DNA from: Cryptomeria japonica
Taxonomy: Eukaryota > Streptophyta > Pinopsida > Cupressales > Cupressaceae
Length of the DNA stretch: 60,000 bases
NCBI RefSeq assembly: GCF_030272615.1
Contig: NC_081406.1
Location: forward strand, 167,695,521-167,755,520
Direction: 5' to 3'
A program made the translations under genes and the position numbers. Each line of letters opens with the position of its first letter. The stretch's first letter is position 1. The notes under the pieces are model-generated. The model was not told where the DNA came from. It saw only the letters and a program-made list of their open reading frames with translations, and did no database searches. This document shows, in pieces, positions 1 through 10,879 of this stretch.

Positions 1-118
1 ATGATTGCTCTTGTCTTGTCATGTCATGTTATTGAATCGACCCTTGAGGGTATCATCCAAAGAGTATTGCATCACCACAATTATCAAGTTTAAGGTAATA
101 TCATTTCAATTCAAAATT
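1..118. other. Unassigned flank left of element H
   Basis: Short AT-rich sequence in which I see no gene or repeat structure. It ends at the TCCTT target duplication that borders element H. Confidence 0.4.
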
Positions 119-123
119 TCCTT
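119..123. repeat. TSD of element H, left (TCCTT)
   Basis: TCCTT directly precedes TGTTGG at 124 and recurs directly after CCAACA at 7725-7729. A 5-bp duplication is the usual size for LTR-element integration. Confidence 0.55.
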
Positions 124-895
124 TGTTGGACATTGCTATTGCTAAGATATGTTGTTGTCATTGATGTCAAAATATTTCTTTGATTTATTCCTCTGATGAT
201 TGTAGATTGGTTTATTGGGATCATTTTTTCATGTATGGAGTCTCTAGTATCATTATATTCTTTTGTATTTATTTTGGTGATCCAGAAAGCCTAATTGATC
301 ATATCAGATCATCTGATTTTGTAGTTTGTTTATTTGATTAGTGCTTTGCAGAGTTCAGTATTTCCTCCAGTATATTCTTGTGTGATCAGATCTTGAATTG
401 AGATTTTAGGAGATTGTTTTGGATGATCTTGTGTATCTTTGTTTTAGATGGTTCATGATTTGGTACTATGATAGTTATCTTTTCGTTGTGACAGTCATTG
501 TTGTTTGAGTGTTCTTGAGGTTCAAATGTTGATCGATGAAGATTTGATAAGTGGTGTTGGTTTAGCTATTACTGATGATTCTAACATGCTTGTTGGTGTT
601 TCCTAAGTATGTACTATTTGTGTTAATAATCCGCATTGATTGTTATGCGAGTTCTTGGTGATTTCATTGAACCAGTGATGTTCTTTGTGTTATGCGGTTT
701 TCTTGGTGGTGTAGCATGTTGCGGTTGAACTTGGCATGATTTTTGATGGAGTTGAGCATTTGAATATTTGGTTTAGGACCACATTATGTTATGTATATCA
801 TTATATTGGTCTAGTGGTCAATCTTTATATCATGTGATGTAATTTTGTAATTGTGAGTTGAGGGTTTAGTTGACCTTGTTGTCAAGGTTGATGAT

Positions 896-907
896 TTGTA
901 TAAATAG
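896..907 (+). promoter_or_regulatory. TATA box in the left part of H
   Basis: TGTATAAATAGG is a good plant TATA box. It follows a U3-like stretch with the phrase TTGACCTTGTTGTCAAGG. It lies about 1.6 kb upstream of the probable start of the H ORF and could have driven it. No transcript evidence is available. Confidence 0.4.
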
Positions 908-1560
908 GTGATATTGTCATATATTTAATGTATCATGGTTGTGTCTACATTATCAGAGAGTGGTGTATGTGCGAACAAGTGATTCATCCTTTGACATTGT
1001 GATTGAGCAGAGATTGGTGTTGCAGAGTAGTCATTGTGCTTAACCAAAACTATCATTAGGTATTTCAAGATGCTATTCTTTCAGTTCATTTCTTCCAGAT
1101 TGTAGTCAGAATCTTGTTGTAAGTCAGTGAGACTTCTGATAGGACCTAAAATTATGTCTTGCAAAATTTTGGTCATTCTAGTGTTAGTATTCCCTCTATC
1201 AAGTTTTCAAGGTTTAGGGCTTTAGGGGTTGTGACTTTCTGGTTAAGTCTTGGTATAAAAGAAAATATTTGGGCCTCTTTATATTTTGTCGTTACCTTTT
1301 TCTCATTTAAGGCCGAGGGTTATATTTCGTCGGTGGGGACATTTTATTCCCTAGGCATTAAGTCACGTTAGATCGGTTTATGGAATGATTTTCTGAAGTC
1401 ATATAAAGTTTTTCCTATAGTTGGTCTCCTTTTAATATTTGTGCCTGTGCCTATGATTTTCTTAAGTCCGAAATTCTTAAATATTTCGATTAGTTGCTAA
1501 AGATAGGATAGATCTGATTATTCACGCTTCCCCATGGTCAAAAGTGCAAGGATGATAAAG

Positions 1561-1588
1561 ACCGTGACATCACGAGATGATGCCACAT
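1561..1588. repeat. Palindrome-bearing 28-bp direct repeat, copy 1
   Basis: It holds GTGACATCA-CGAGA-TGATGCCAC, an inverted repeat with one mismatch. A near-identical 28-mer lies at 1851-1878, 290 bp away, with two differences. The arms resemble TGACRTCA-type bZIP sites, which is only an inference. Confidence 0.5.
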
Positions 1589-1850
1589 ATGCCCAATAGA
1601 GAAAGGTGACATGACCGTTTGACTTTTCAAAATGTTTGATGTTACCGGTTCCCAGTGGTTAAAACCTGAGTAACTAAAAATGAATATTTCTACACGTGCT
1701 TTTATCAAGCGGTAATATTTTAATTGCGGTCTGAGAAGTGATTGGGAGTTAGTGGCCTTTGTCAAGTGACTAGTTCAATTAAGAGGTAAACAAATAACAT
1801 ATCTGATAGTTTCCGTGGTCCCGTGATCAAAAGATGCTATGAAATTATAG

Positions 1851-1878
1851 ACCGCGACATCACGAGATGATGTCACAT
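1851..1878. repeat. Palindrome-bearing 28-bp direct repeat, copy 2
   Basis: It holds GCGACATCA-CGAGA-TGATGTCAC. The single arm mismatch is at a different place from the one in copy 1 (1561-1588), so both copies point to a perfect palindromic ancestor. Confidence 0.5.
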
Positions 1879-2494
1879 GTCCAAGGTGAGCCAGAAAAAA
1901 CCGATGGTGGGTCACTAAAGGTGGTGAAACAAGCGATGAGTTGGATGTGCCATGTTATGCCAAGGATGGACCCACTTGCCACATTGGATAATAACTATCA
2001 GATTGAATGGTTTGGTTCGTAAGATTTGCCAACTTGGAGGATGATCGACAATCAAGTTTTAAACTTTATCAAATGCAAGTTGAGAGTCGTTGTTTCACTC
2101 ACACGAGTAGTAATGGCGGATGAGACATTTGTGTTCCTTTCCAGGTAGTAATTTAAAAGTTGTTCTTAATTTGTACAAGATTTCCTATCAATCCAAAAGA
2201 TATTCCTACTACTGAAGAAGGTTGAAATGACTCTTTGCAACATAGAATTGCCATCTCTCTGGTGAAATCAAAACAGTAAGTTTATCTGAGCTCCTTCATC
2301 TATTCTTGAAATGAACTGGTGTTATAAATTGTGCATGAAGTTATAAGAAAAGAATTTAAATTTGTTCTAGGGTTAAGAGCTAAGCAGAGAAGAGTGAAAT
2401 TTGTTTAAATTACTGTTGCAATTTGAATCTCGTGTTAGCCCTAGTCTTTTCTTCCTCAATTTGAAGTTATAGTGTAAAACCCTAGTTTCAAAAG

Positions 2495-5400
2495 ATGGCT
2501 CCCTCATGAAAACATTCAGGACAAATGGATTATATGAAAATAAATCTATATGATGATTTCTTAGATCAATTGAAGCCCTGAACAAATGATAGACAACAAG
2601 GGTAGAGATTTGTGAGTGGAAAAACCCTAGGGGAAGGGTTAACCGATAAAGAATTCTGCTTGGCGAATGTTAGTATACTGATGACTGGACTAGAAATATT
2701 CAAATTGTGGTATGGACAAAGGAACTTGCATTCCTCATTATCCAGTCCTTGGCAATATGATTTGGGTAAGTTGGTAGTGTCGGGTGTCTTCATGGACGTT
2801 GACCTACTCAAAGATGTAGCAAATAGGTATGACCCTGTCTCGAGGGTTATTAGGGGAAATGAAAGAGAGATTTTATTGACTATCAGAAGGGAAGAATTCC
2901 ATGAGGTTTTTGACCTATATGAACCATCTGCGAGCCTGGTACAGATAGACTTGAATGAGCAAAAGGTAGAGTACTACAAGATGAGGGAATTCATTAGAAA
3001 CAATTTTCTTCTAATGCATTTGGCTAAAGCAGGGAGTACAACATACCATATCGGCCCTAGCTCAAAGGAGCCATTCCCAATTGGTTCTTTTGCTCCCTAC
3101 TTTTAGGCTAATTTATTCTCTCTATATCAGATATTAGGTTTTAATCTAATTATAGTGATGTCACCTAATTTTATGTACATGGCCATGCAAATACAACATC
3201 CAGATTATATAGTGGTTTTCAATTTTGCCTCATACCTTGAAGAAAGGATTCATGAGGGGTTACTGGATATTAAGAATGAAGTAGTTATTGCTAAATTCTT
3301 CTGGTATTCCTTACTCATGTATATGTTCCTATTTAGGAATGCAGATTACTTTGAGGGTACCATGAACCTCAAAAGGACAATTGATAACTAGGAGATTCCA
3401 GTGCAGCTTTGGAGCATAGATATGTCTTGGGATAGATAGGAGGCCAAATTTGTAAGATTTGATAACAATTTTGCTTCTAGGTTGAGGCAAAAGTTAACAG
3501 TAAATCCTCCAAGAATTCCTAAAGAATTACATAATTTTGTAAGACCCAAAGAAAGGTTACCACTTGTCAAGATTGAGCATAATTGGTGGGATTTTATCCC
3601 TTATACTGTAAGGACTTCTATCAGAATCTATGGTTTCTCCGGACAACCACATGTACTACCTTTCAACATTCCTCTAAGAATGAGTTTTGCTGAAGTAATG
3701 TGGCAAATATGATGCATTCAAGACAAGGATTTAAAAGAAAGGGGTAAAGGAACAATTTTCCTAGATTACACTATCATCCCTTATTTTGTAATTTTGAAGG
3801 GAGGATATGAACACTTTGATAAATTCTTTGCTCCATATAATTTGGGGGTGAGTATAGATAGACACAGTGATCCTGAGGGGTTCTACAATACTTTCAAAGC
3901 ACAAATTAAATGAAGTTTGTTGCCCCATGAGCATAAATTTCTTAAGGATATAATCATAAATGAATTTGATTCCATGACTCAGGAATGGAGAAAAGAAAAG
4001 TGGATAATCTTCAGAAAATTATGGGCTCTAATTGAAAAGATGGATCCAAAATATGTCCCATTAAAGGTTTTTTCCCCATTTTGTGCCAAGGTTGATTTTG
4101 TTATAAGCAATTTTGATTAATTAAATCTGATTTTAAATGAGAAGATAGCCAAACTTGAAGAAGTTCATGGCCAACAACAATCAAGCTCACAACCTCCTTT
4201 GTCTCAGAAAGCAAGTGGCATGGTAGGAAGGAGGCCTATTCATGAATCTTCTCACAAAAGAGCAAGAGAAGAAATGAGTGATGAAGAGGATAGTAGCAAT
4301 GATAGTAGAAGGTTAACAAGGAGAAAGGGTAAGAAGATGATGAGTGCAGAGCCTTCCCCTAAAATAAAAACCAAACCTTTTCAAGGTATCAAGATTATTG
4401 ATCTTGAAGAATTGGACATAAGTCCTTTGCCATCACCTGTATCCTTTTCACCTATAAGGCAGTATGAAGAACAAATGGAGGAAGATATGTTCATAGAAAC
4501 AAGTGTAGAAATGTAGTTCGATATTCCTCCTTTGCCTCCTAATTTGGAGTTGGATCTCACTCCTTTGGATATCCAGGGTAAAGCTTTTAAAGATGCAAGA
4601 AAGGAGGCATGTGATAAGTTCCTTGAAGATGATTCTTTTCTGAGAAGGCTAGCCTTTCTGCAACTGGTATGGAAGATGAAGATTGAGGAGTACAAAGGAA
4701 GAATTATTGAGAAGATGGCCCAAAGGCCAGATAGATCAGATCAAGAGAATCAAGAAGTAGAGAATGAGATAAGTTAAGAATTTAAGGAAATCACTTTTGA
4801 TGAAGGTAGGAAGATTATAAGTCAGGCTGTAGTCTTGATTTTACCAGAATGGGACATAGCAGATGCAGTGGATTTTGATACAATCAGGAAGTCAAAGGGT
4901 CAACATTTCAATTCAAAAGAAGAAGCAAGGTTGGCATTAAAAGGATCAGATTTTGTGGATGATTATGCAACCTTGGAAATATGGGCACTAGAGGAAGGAT
5001 CGATAAATCGTAACATTAGTGATTTAAACCCCAATTTGAGGGGAATCCTTATTATAAAAAGAGCATCTGACACATCAAGTGTAGAGGCTACAAAGTTAAA
5101 TGTTGATGTTGTTAAATTAGCACATGAGAGTGCAAAGAGAGAAGCTTTAGAGAAGGAAAAGTTGATAACAAAGTTTGATAAGCTTTTCAATGGTTACAAT
5201 GCATCTCAGAAAAAGGTGTGTGGAGTTGCAAATGAGAGTGCAACTCTTTGAGCAGGGACAAATAAAGGTTTCCTTTCCTGCACTTATAGGGCCATCCGAG
5301 CCATCAAAATCTAGGTCATCACCTATGGTCCAAGGAGGAGAAGCAGTTCAACTTGATACAATTGTTGGTATCCCTGGTATGTCATTAGTCCCCTATGATG

Positions 5401-6161
5401 ATGATGATGAGCCTGGAGCTCCAAGATCAACTGAACCAAATCAATCTCAGCTTTTAGACAAGATTATTGAATTAAAAAATAGGCTGAAAGAATCAGAAGA
5501 TCAATCAGTTAGGCAACAAAAGGATATAGTTAGCTCAGTGATAACTCATTTAAATGAGAAAGTTGATAGCAAGATAAATAGTGTCCATGCCCTATATTCT
5601 CTTCTATTTAATACTATTCAAAAATTTGACGATGATAGGGAAGTGGTAATTCCTTTGTTTACAAAATGGTTACAAAGTGGAAATGAGCTCAGAGTAATGT
5701 CCATGGCCTCTAAGTATCATGCCGAGAGACCACATGCACTCCAACCAACATATTTGTTGGTAAAATCAAAGAAGGAAGTCCAAATTTTGCCGAAGAATAT
5801 AGAAAGAAAAGTAAGCAAATTGATGAAAAGTTTCAATGAATTGGAACAAACTCTTTTGCCAAATATTGAAGATAAAGAAGGGGCAGTCAAGCCTTTACAA
5901 TTTTGGAAGGAAGAGGCAAAAAGAGTCATCAGTACCCAGGTAGAGATGATATGTGAAGGGCTAAACATGGATATGCTAAAGGATAGAATGGATAAAATAA
6001 TTGCCACAAGATCATTTTTTAAAACTTTTGAAAGAGAGGCAAACCAAGTAGTCATTAAATATATTTCATACAAGGCAAAACTTGATGAAGTCATGAGTTT
6101 TTATTGGCCATCTGATGAAGATTATAGTGCATGGAGCAATATGTATCTGAATCATGAATAA
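2495..6161 (+). pseudogene. Large broken ORF of element H, function unknown
   Basis: Probable start is ATG at 2495 in a plant-like context (AAAAGATGGCTCC). From there frame 2 stays coding to about 5230 apart from in-frame stops near 2507, 2579, 2603, 3106, 3391, 3439, 3712, 3912, 4120, 4516 and 4777. A single frameshift between about 5175 and 5251 moves the reading to frame 3, which ends at 6161. The product would be about 1,220 residues. It has a mixed globular N-terminal half. A charged, basic nuclear-signal-like stretch follows near 4250-4350 (KRAREEM...RLTRRKGKKMM), then proline/serine-rich linkers with an acidic run (DDDDEP near 5395). The C-terminal part is helical and probably coiled-coil (5450-6120). 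I see no zinc knuckle, protease DTG/DSG, RT or integrase motif. It resembles the large ORFs of unknown role carried by plant transposons, but I cannot name a family. Confidence 0.5.
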
Positions 6162-6401
6162 AGGTTGTAAATAGTTTGCATAACTATTTTTGTCTTCTAG
6201 TGGCAGATATTTTTGAACCTATATAACAGAAATGGTGGTAATATTCATCATAAGTTTTAAATAAGGTGACCACATATGTTGATCCTGCGTAAGCGAAATC
6301 AAGGATGAATGTTTGTGTAACAAAATGCAGTGTGTGTAATCATTATGAGATGGCAGGTGTCTCCTTTATCCTGAAGCTTGTTTTCTCCCTTGTTTTTTAT
6401 A

Positions 6402-6411
6402 AAAGGGAATT
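6402..6411 (+). promoter_or_regulatory. TATA box in the right part of H
   Basis: TATAAAAGGG lies 240 bp past the H ORF and 1.3 kb before the element end. If H is a giant LTR, this would be the promoter of R-U5 and the ORF would lie within U3. The sequence TTATTCAATAGAAATATAATTC around 6610 is a possible poly(A) region. Confidence 0.35.
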
Positions 6412-7729
6412 CAAGGCTATGAGATGGGGTTTAGAATTTCGGTCCCTTGAGTGTTCCTAATTTTTGTTTCCAATAGCAAAGTTGAGGTGAAAAAAAAAAA
6501 GTTGTAAGAGGTCATTTTACAGAGCAAAATAAAAAGAGTCTTATGTTTGTAATTCTATAGGTTCTTGAAGGAGTTATGTATGAATTGTATTCTTACAGGG
6601 ACAACCGAATTATTCAATAGAAATATAATTCAAACCCATTTCTCTCCAGTGTATTGCTCTATCATGTTTTGAATGCATATTATCAAGGATTTTATCATTC
6701 ATTGCACTGTTGCGGTGTATGCATTTTTATTCATGCTTTGGTCCAAGGGGCTAATTAAATGCTTGAGTAGAATTTTAGAGTGGTAGGGATATTTGCAAGG
6801 ATTTTGATAAGTAGTTCTGGGTTGGGGTTGTGAATATGATGTATTGCAAGGCAATATTATCTTAGGTTTATATGTTGTTAGATAAATTATGTCAGAATGC
6901 ATTTTATGCAAATATGAATTCATGTACCCAATGTAATAAGGCACTGATCATAGCTAAGTGAATGCCTTGGTGTTGATTTTCTATTTGGAATCACCACTTG
7001 TTTTCTATAACCTGTTGAATATGAATATATTTTAATTTACATGAATGTTGTCATGTGATTTTAATCATCTCATGCTCCAAACTAGTTGAGGATCACTGAG
7101 GAATTTGCCATTCCTAAGCATTCTCCCTCTCTGTTGAGTCTTTATATGAGATTATCTTCTTTGTTTCATGTATAATTTGTGAGTGTGTCATAGAAATCAC
7201 AAATTGGCATGGGGATCACCCTCCCTAGTTTTGTAGAGCCTAAAGTGTAGAAGGATCTCATATCCTTATTATTGTTGGTCCAAGTCTGAAGAATATTAAC
7301 AGCTAGAAGTGGCTATCCATAGATACTTTATAAGAAAACAACTTGGTCTCTTCCTTGTGTAAGTGTAAACCTATTTTTGGGTACCAACAAGTTCCCTGAG
7401 GGTTGTAGCCTTCTAAGTCATTATCTTTTGAGCAGTGATCTCTAGGCAGTGTGCTTGAATGTTGGTGCATTCCCCATTGTAATATTTTCATATACTATTG
7501 CAGAGTATCATCTTATTGTGAGTAGGTTCCCACTGTGGTTTTTCCCTTAACCGAGTTTTCCACATCAAAATCTTGGTGTTGTGTGTTGTGTTATTTATCT
7601 ACTTATCTTTGTTGTTGCTATAGTTTATCAAATCTATATTTATGGTTGATTTTGTAGATCCGGTAGAAAACTGGTTCACCCCCCCCATCCTCCTCTTAGT
7701 TTTCTCTCATTGTTGTTGCCAACATCCTT

Positions 7730-9044
7730 ATGGTCTTCAACTTCTTCTTTACTAGAGGTAATCCCTCTTTTCTAATCATCATTATTGTAGTGGAGATTAA
7801 CTCCTACCTAGGGTTTGCCTTAGGAAATATTCTATACAACACAACATTTTTTCCCTCTTTTTTATTTGCAAGTTCTAGATTTGATGATAAAAAGTTATAG
7901 AGTTGCAAAGAGAAAACTAAGAAATATAGCTCAACATTTTGAACATGTAAAAACTCTTGATCTAATGAGTATAGCTCCATTTATGGATGTACTTTTCTAT
8001 CAAAAATTTGAGAGAATGATCTATTGAGCATCTTGATTTAGAATCTATATTTTTTCAACTAACGAGGACACCTTCAAGTCTAGAGTGCCTAGTTCTCTTT
8101 ATTAACACTTTTAGGCCCAGATTTTTGTGATAGGTTCCTTCTACATCTCATTTCCACATCTAAATTTCTACTTCACATTCCACTTCTATATATTTTTTAT
8201 GTTGATTTTTGTTATTTTCCTAGAACTTTACCTAGTTCTTGTAGCATTTGTTGCCTTCATCATATCCAATCATATCAAATCAAAATAGAATAATCACCTA
8301 TAATGCCCTTCTCTTCTAAGGGATTAAAGTTAGACTTTATCAGTTGTTCTCCAATGAACATGATGGATTTGAAATGATTCCTAGTTTGCATTTTTATACT
8401 AGTGAACACCACTAATCCCTCCTTTTCAATGCCTATATAGGGTCTTTTATACATAGTTTGTCAATTATATAGATTGTTACATTAATTTGTAGGTATGTTC
8501 TTTAATCCTTAAGTCGTTACTTCTAGATGAGATTTTAAATAAAATATATATTTAATATTTTATTCATTTAAATATTAAATATCATGGTTTTAGTCACTTT
8601 AATATTCAATGGTTTTAGTTCAAACTAGTAAACTTAGACTAGGTACTTATTTTTTCGTTCCACTTGATAAAACAACAAAATGAATGAAAAAATTGAAATG
8701 ATTTGATCACACATAAACTATCATTTCCTAATATATATAGATGTTACAAACATACAAATTTATATAGCCTTTTCAAATATGTCTATAAAAACAACCAATT
8801 GTCCAAGTTATGATTCTCTATCTTTATTTGTAATACATAATATTCTTCTCTTAGTTTCTTATAAATTGAATAACTTTGAAAATTTATTCTATAAAGCAAT
8901 CAAGAATTGAAGAAAAAAGATACATAATTATATTTATTTTATTTTTTAATCACTATATTTCCCATTCCCTAAATGCCAAACTAGATATTCTAACTAGAAA
9001 GTCATAAAATCATTATTATAAATTATTGCAATGTACTAACTCAC
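7730..9044. other. AT-rich interval between H and the LRR exons
   Basis: I see no ORF or element ends. It is probably intron or downstream sequence of the LRR gene remnant. I looked on the minus strand for a further LRR or kinase exon and found none. Confidence 0.4.
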
Positions 9045-9116
9045 AATATTTTTAGCTTTTTGAAGTCTCCAATAGAGTAAGGAATTTTTCCATAAATTAA
9101 GGCATTTCTTAGCACT
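9045..9116 (-). other. LRR exon 5 of 5 (72 bp)
   Basis: The acceptor is TTTGCAG and the donor is GTGAGT. It encodes VLRNALIYGKIPYSIGDF and on to LKIL. Confidence 0.85.
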
Positions 9117-9250
9117 CTGCAAAGATAAAACAAAGTTAGGCAAAATAATTTAAAAAGACGATTCCTATGGTTACATTACCTTATTTGTTTTACTCCGGAC
9201 CTTCTATAAATGCTACAAATGAAATATAAAATCAATATTAGTTTACTCAC

Positions 9251-9322
9251 ATTGTTTTTAGTTTGGTTAGGTTTCCCATAAACGACAAATTTGATCCACC
9301 TCCGGTTAGATCAGTTATCACC
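9251..9322 (-). other. LRR exon 4 of 5 (72 bp)
   Basis: The acceptor is AAATAG and the donor is GTGAGT. It encodes VITDLTGGGSNLSFMGNL, the atypical repeat found at this position in subfamily VIII receptors. Confidence 0.8.
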
Positions 9323-9509
9323 CTATTTAGATATGTGTAACCACATAACACCAATGAATACCAAATACACCAATTTAGTTTATTCAAATGATCAACTTGT
9401 TGAACACCTTATTAAGTGGAATAGTATTTTTGACTACCATAATTCAAAGCATAAATATGAAATGGAATGAGGAATTTAAATGTAAAATTAAATAAAACTA
9501 TGTACTTAC

Positions 9510-9581
9510 AATTCACTTAATTGAGTCAAACTTGAAAAAGTTGGAGGAATTGGACCTTCTAAAGAAGAAGCTTGAAGTCTC
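9510..9581 (-). other. LRR exon 3 of 5 (72 bp)
   Basis: The acceptor is TAACAG and the donor is GTAAGT. It encodes QASSLEGPIPPTFSSL and on to LSEL. Confidence 0.85.
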
Positions 9582-9707
9582 CTGTTACGAGTCATGACAT
9601 TTCATTTTTAAGTCTTTCTCCTCCAACTAAAGTATTGAGAATAGAAAAATTAGTCTTTTAATTTTACTGCATGTCTTGTAAGAAAAGTATAAGACAAATT
9701 TTCTTAC

Positions 9708-9779
9708 AACTTTTGTAACGTTTTCCAATTTCCAATGAAATCTGGTATTTTACCACTAAAGTTGTTACTGCTTGCATGA
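9708..9779 (-). other. LRR exon 2 of 5 (72 bp)
   Basis: The acceptor is TTTGCAG and the donor is GTAAGA. It encodes SSNNFSGKIPDFIGNW and on to LQKL, a classic plant LRR. Confidence 0.85.
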
Positions 9780-9901
9780 CTGCAAAAAAATAAAACTAAG
9801 TTACTATTATAACAATTGCATGTTCATTTCATGCTATATTTTGCAACTTTGAAGTATAGAAGATGAATGCTAAAACATGAAATTAAGTATAGAAGACTTA
9901 C

Positions 9902-9973
9902 AATTCTTTCAATCGAGAGAAGTGAGAATATATTCTAGGTATTTTTCCATGGAAGTGATTATTTTGAACAGCC
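9902..9973 (-). other. LRR exon 1 of 5 (72 bp)
   Basis: The acceptor is TTTGTAG before GGCTGTTC and the donor is GTAAGT. It encodes AVQNNHFHGKIPRIYS and on to RLKEL, fitting the LRR consensus NxFxGxIP. Confidence 0.8.
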
Positions 9974-10107
9974 CTACAAATGAATAGAATGCTAAACAAT
10001 TATTTATAGATTACAAAATTTCCATAAATTCTTGTAAATTAACAACAATGTATGTATACATCTAAATTAAAAATGGACATACTATAAATATTTCACAATA
10101 TGATCAT

Positions 10108-10109
<2 letters not shown>
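9974..10109. other. AT-rich sequence upstream of LRR exon 1
   Basis: No further LRR exon is visible here on the minus strand. It leads into the AC microsatellite. Confidence 0.4.

Positions 10110-10157
<48 letters not shown>
10110..10157. repeat. (AC)n microsatellite
   Basis: About 24 uninterrupted AC units. Confidence 0.95.
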
Positions 10158-10158
<1 letters not shown>

Positions 10159-10706
10159 CTACTTGACAAGATAATTGACATCAATTATTTTCTTATTGTC
10201 AAAACTCTTTTTATACTTTTATCTCATTTCTCTAATTCATGAAATTAAAATTATCGAAGGTAACACAATGTAATTTATCTCATTCCATGAAAACCATGCA
10301 TAATCATACTCAAATTATATATCAAATCAAGGTAGCAACTTTTCTTTAATGCACTGGAACTTGATTATAAAATTTTTTTAGAATTAAAATAAATCACAAG
10401 AACAACATGAATTATATATATTTACACACACATATCTACTTGACAAGATAGTTGACATCAATTATTTTCTTGTTATCATAACTCTTTTTATAGTTTTTAT
10501 CTCATTTCTCTAATTCATGAAATTGAAATGATCTAAGCTAACACAGTGTAGTTTATCTCATTCCATGAAAACCATGCATAATCATACTCAAATTATATAT
10601 CAAATCAAGGTAGCAACTTTTCTTTAATGCATTGCAACTTGATTATGAAAATTTTTTAGAATTAAAAAAACATCAGAAGAACAACATGAATTATATATAT
10701 TTACAT
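10157..10706. repeat. Tandem duplication, about 277-bp unit, two copies
   Basis: Unit 1 spans about 10157-10433 and unit 2 about 10434-10706. Both run from ATCTACTTGACAAGATA to the phrase ATGAATTATATATATTTACA, with scattered substitutions and small indels. No coding potential is seen. Confidence 0.85.
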
Positions 10707-10879
10707 AAATATGAATTATGAAGAAGATATTAACCATTAGATATTAAGCTCAAAACGAATAGTTACATTTCATAGACATTCATCTAACTATTTTTAGTTA
10801 TCTCTATTTTTTAGGCAAAACAAGCAACCTAAGCCTTCAACAAGCTCAAAACTCTTTCTTAAATACTGTGTGAACAAGT

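Larger units (their letters stand above)
124..7724 (+). mobile_element. Element H: LTR-like unit with embedded ORF
   Basis: The unit starts TGTTGGACATTG and ends TTGCCAACA, so its ends form the 6-bp inverted repeat TGTTGG/CCAACA. It is flanked by the direct duplication TCCTT at 119-123 and 7725-7729. The left end has the plant copia-LTR phrase GTCATTGATGTCAA. The right 180 bp resemble a copia U5 end (a TTTTCCACATCAAAATC stretch, then a C-tract before CTCTTAG). I could not find a second copy of either end inside, so it does not look like an ordinary two-LTR element. It may be one very large solo LTR carrying a gene, or a chimera of two decayed elements. A broken ORF lies at 2495-6161. TATA-like boxes lie near 898 and 6402. 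Confidence 0.55.
9045..9973 (-). pseudogene. LRR receptor-kinase-type gene fragment (five 72-bp exons)
   Basis: Five consecutive minus-strand exons of exactly 72 bp each sit between GT donors and AG acceptors: 9973-9902, 9779-9708, 9581-9510, 9322-9251 and 9116-9045. Introns are 122, 126, 187 and 134 bp. All junctions have the same phase, and no exon contains a stop. Each encodes one leucine-rich repeat, with cores NNHFHGKIPRIY, NNFSGKIPDFIGNW, SSLEGPIPPTFSSL, DLTGGGSNLSFMGNL and NALIYGKIPYSIGDF. This one-repeat-per-72-bp-exon architecture and the order of repeat types match the extracellular domain of plant LRR receptor-like kinases of subfamily VIII (LRR plus malectin-like plus kinase). I find no signal peptide, malectin or kinase exons. 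Copia element C begins 900 bp upstream, so the gene is probably a truncated remnant. A functional gene with very long introns is not excluded. Confidence 0.8.

Noticed and set aside
7270-7724. A 450-bp 3' LTR of H starting at TGTTGGTCC (7273)
   Set aside because: No similarity to sequence after 124, so it cannot be the partner of the left end.
9180-9215. An extra LRR exon between exons 4 and 5
   Set aside because: The stretch AAGGTCCGGAGT is too short, lacks the LRR pattern, and the flanking exons already join in phase.
10110-10157. AC repeat as part of an element boundary
   Set aside because: It is a plain microsatellite with no flanking duplication or terminal motif.
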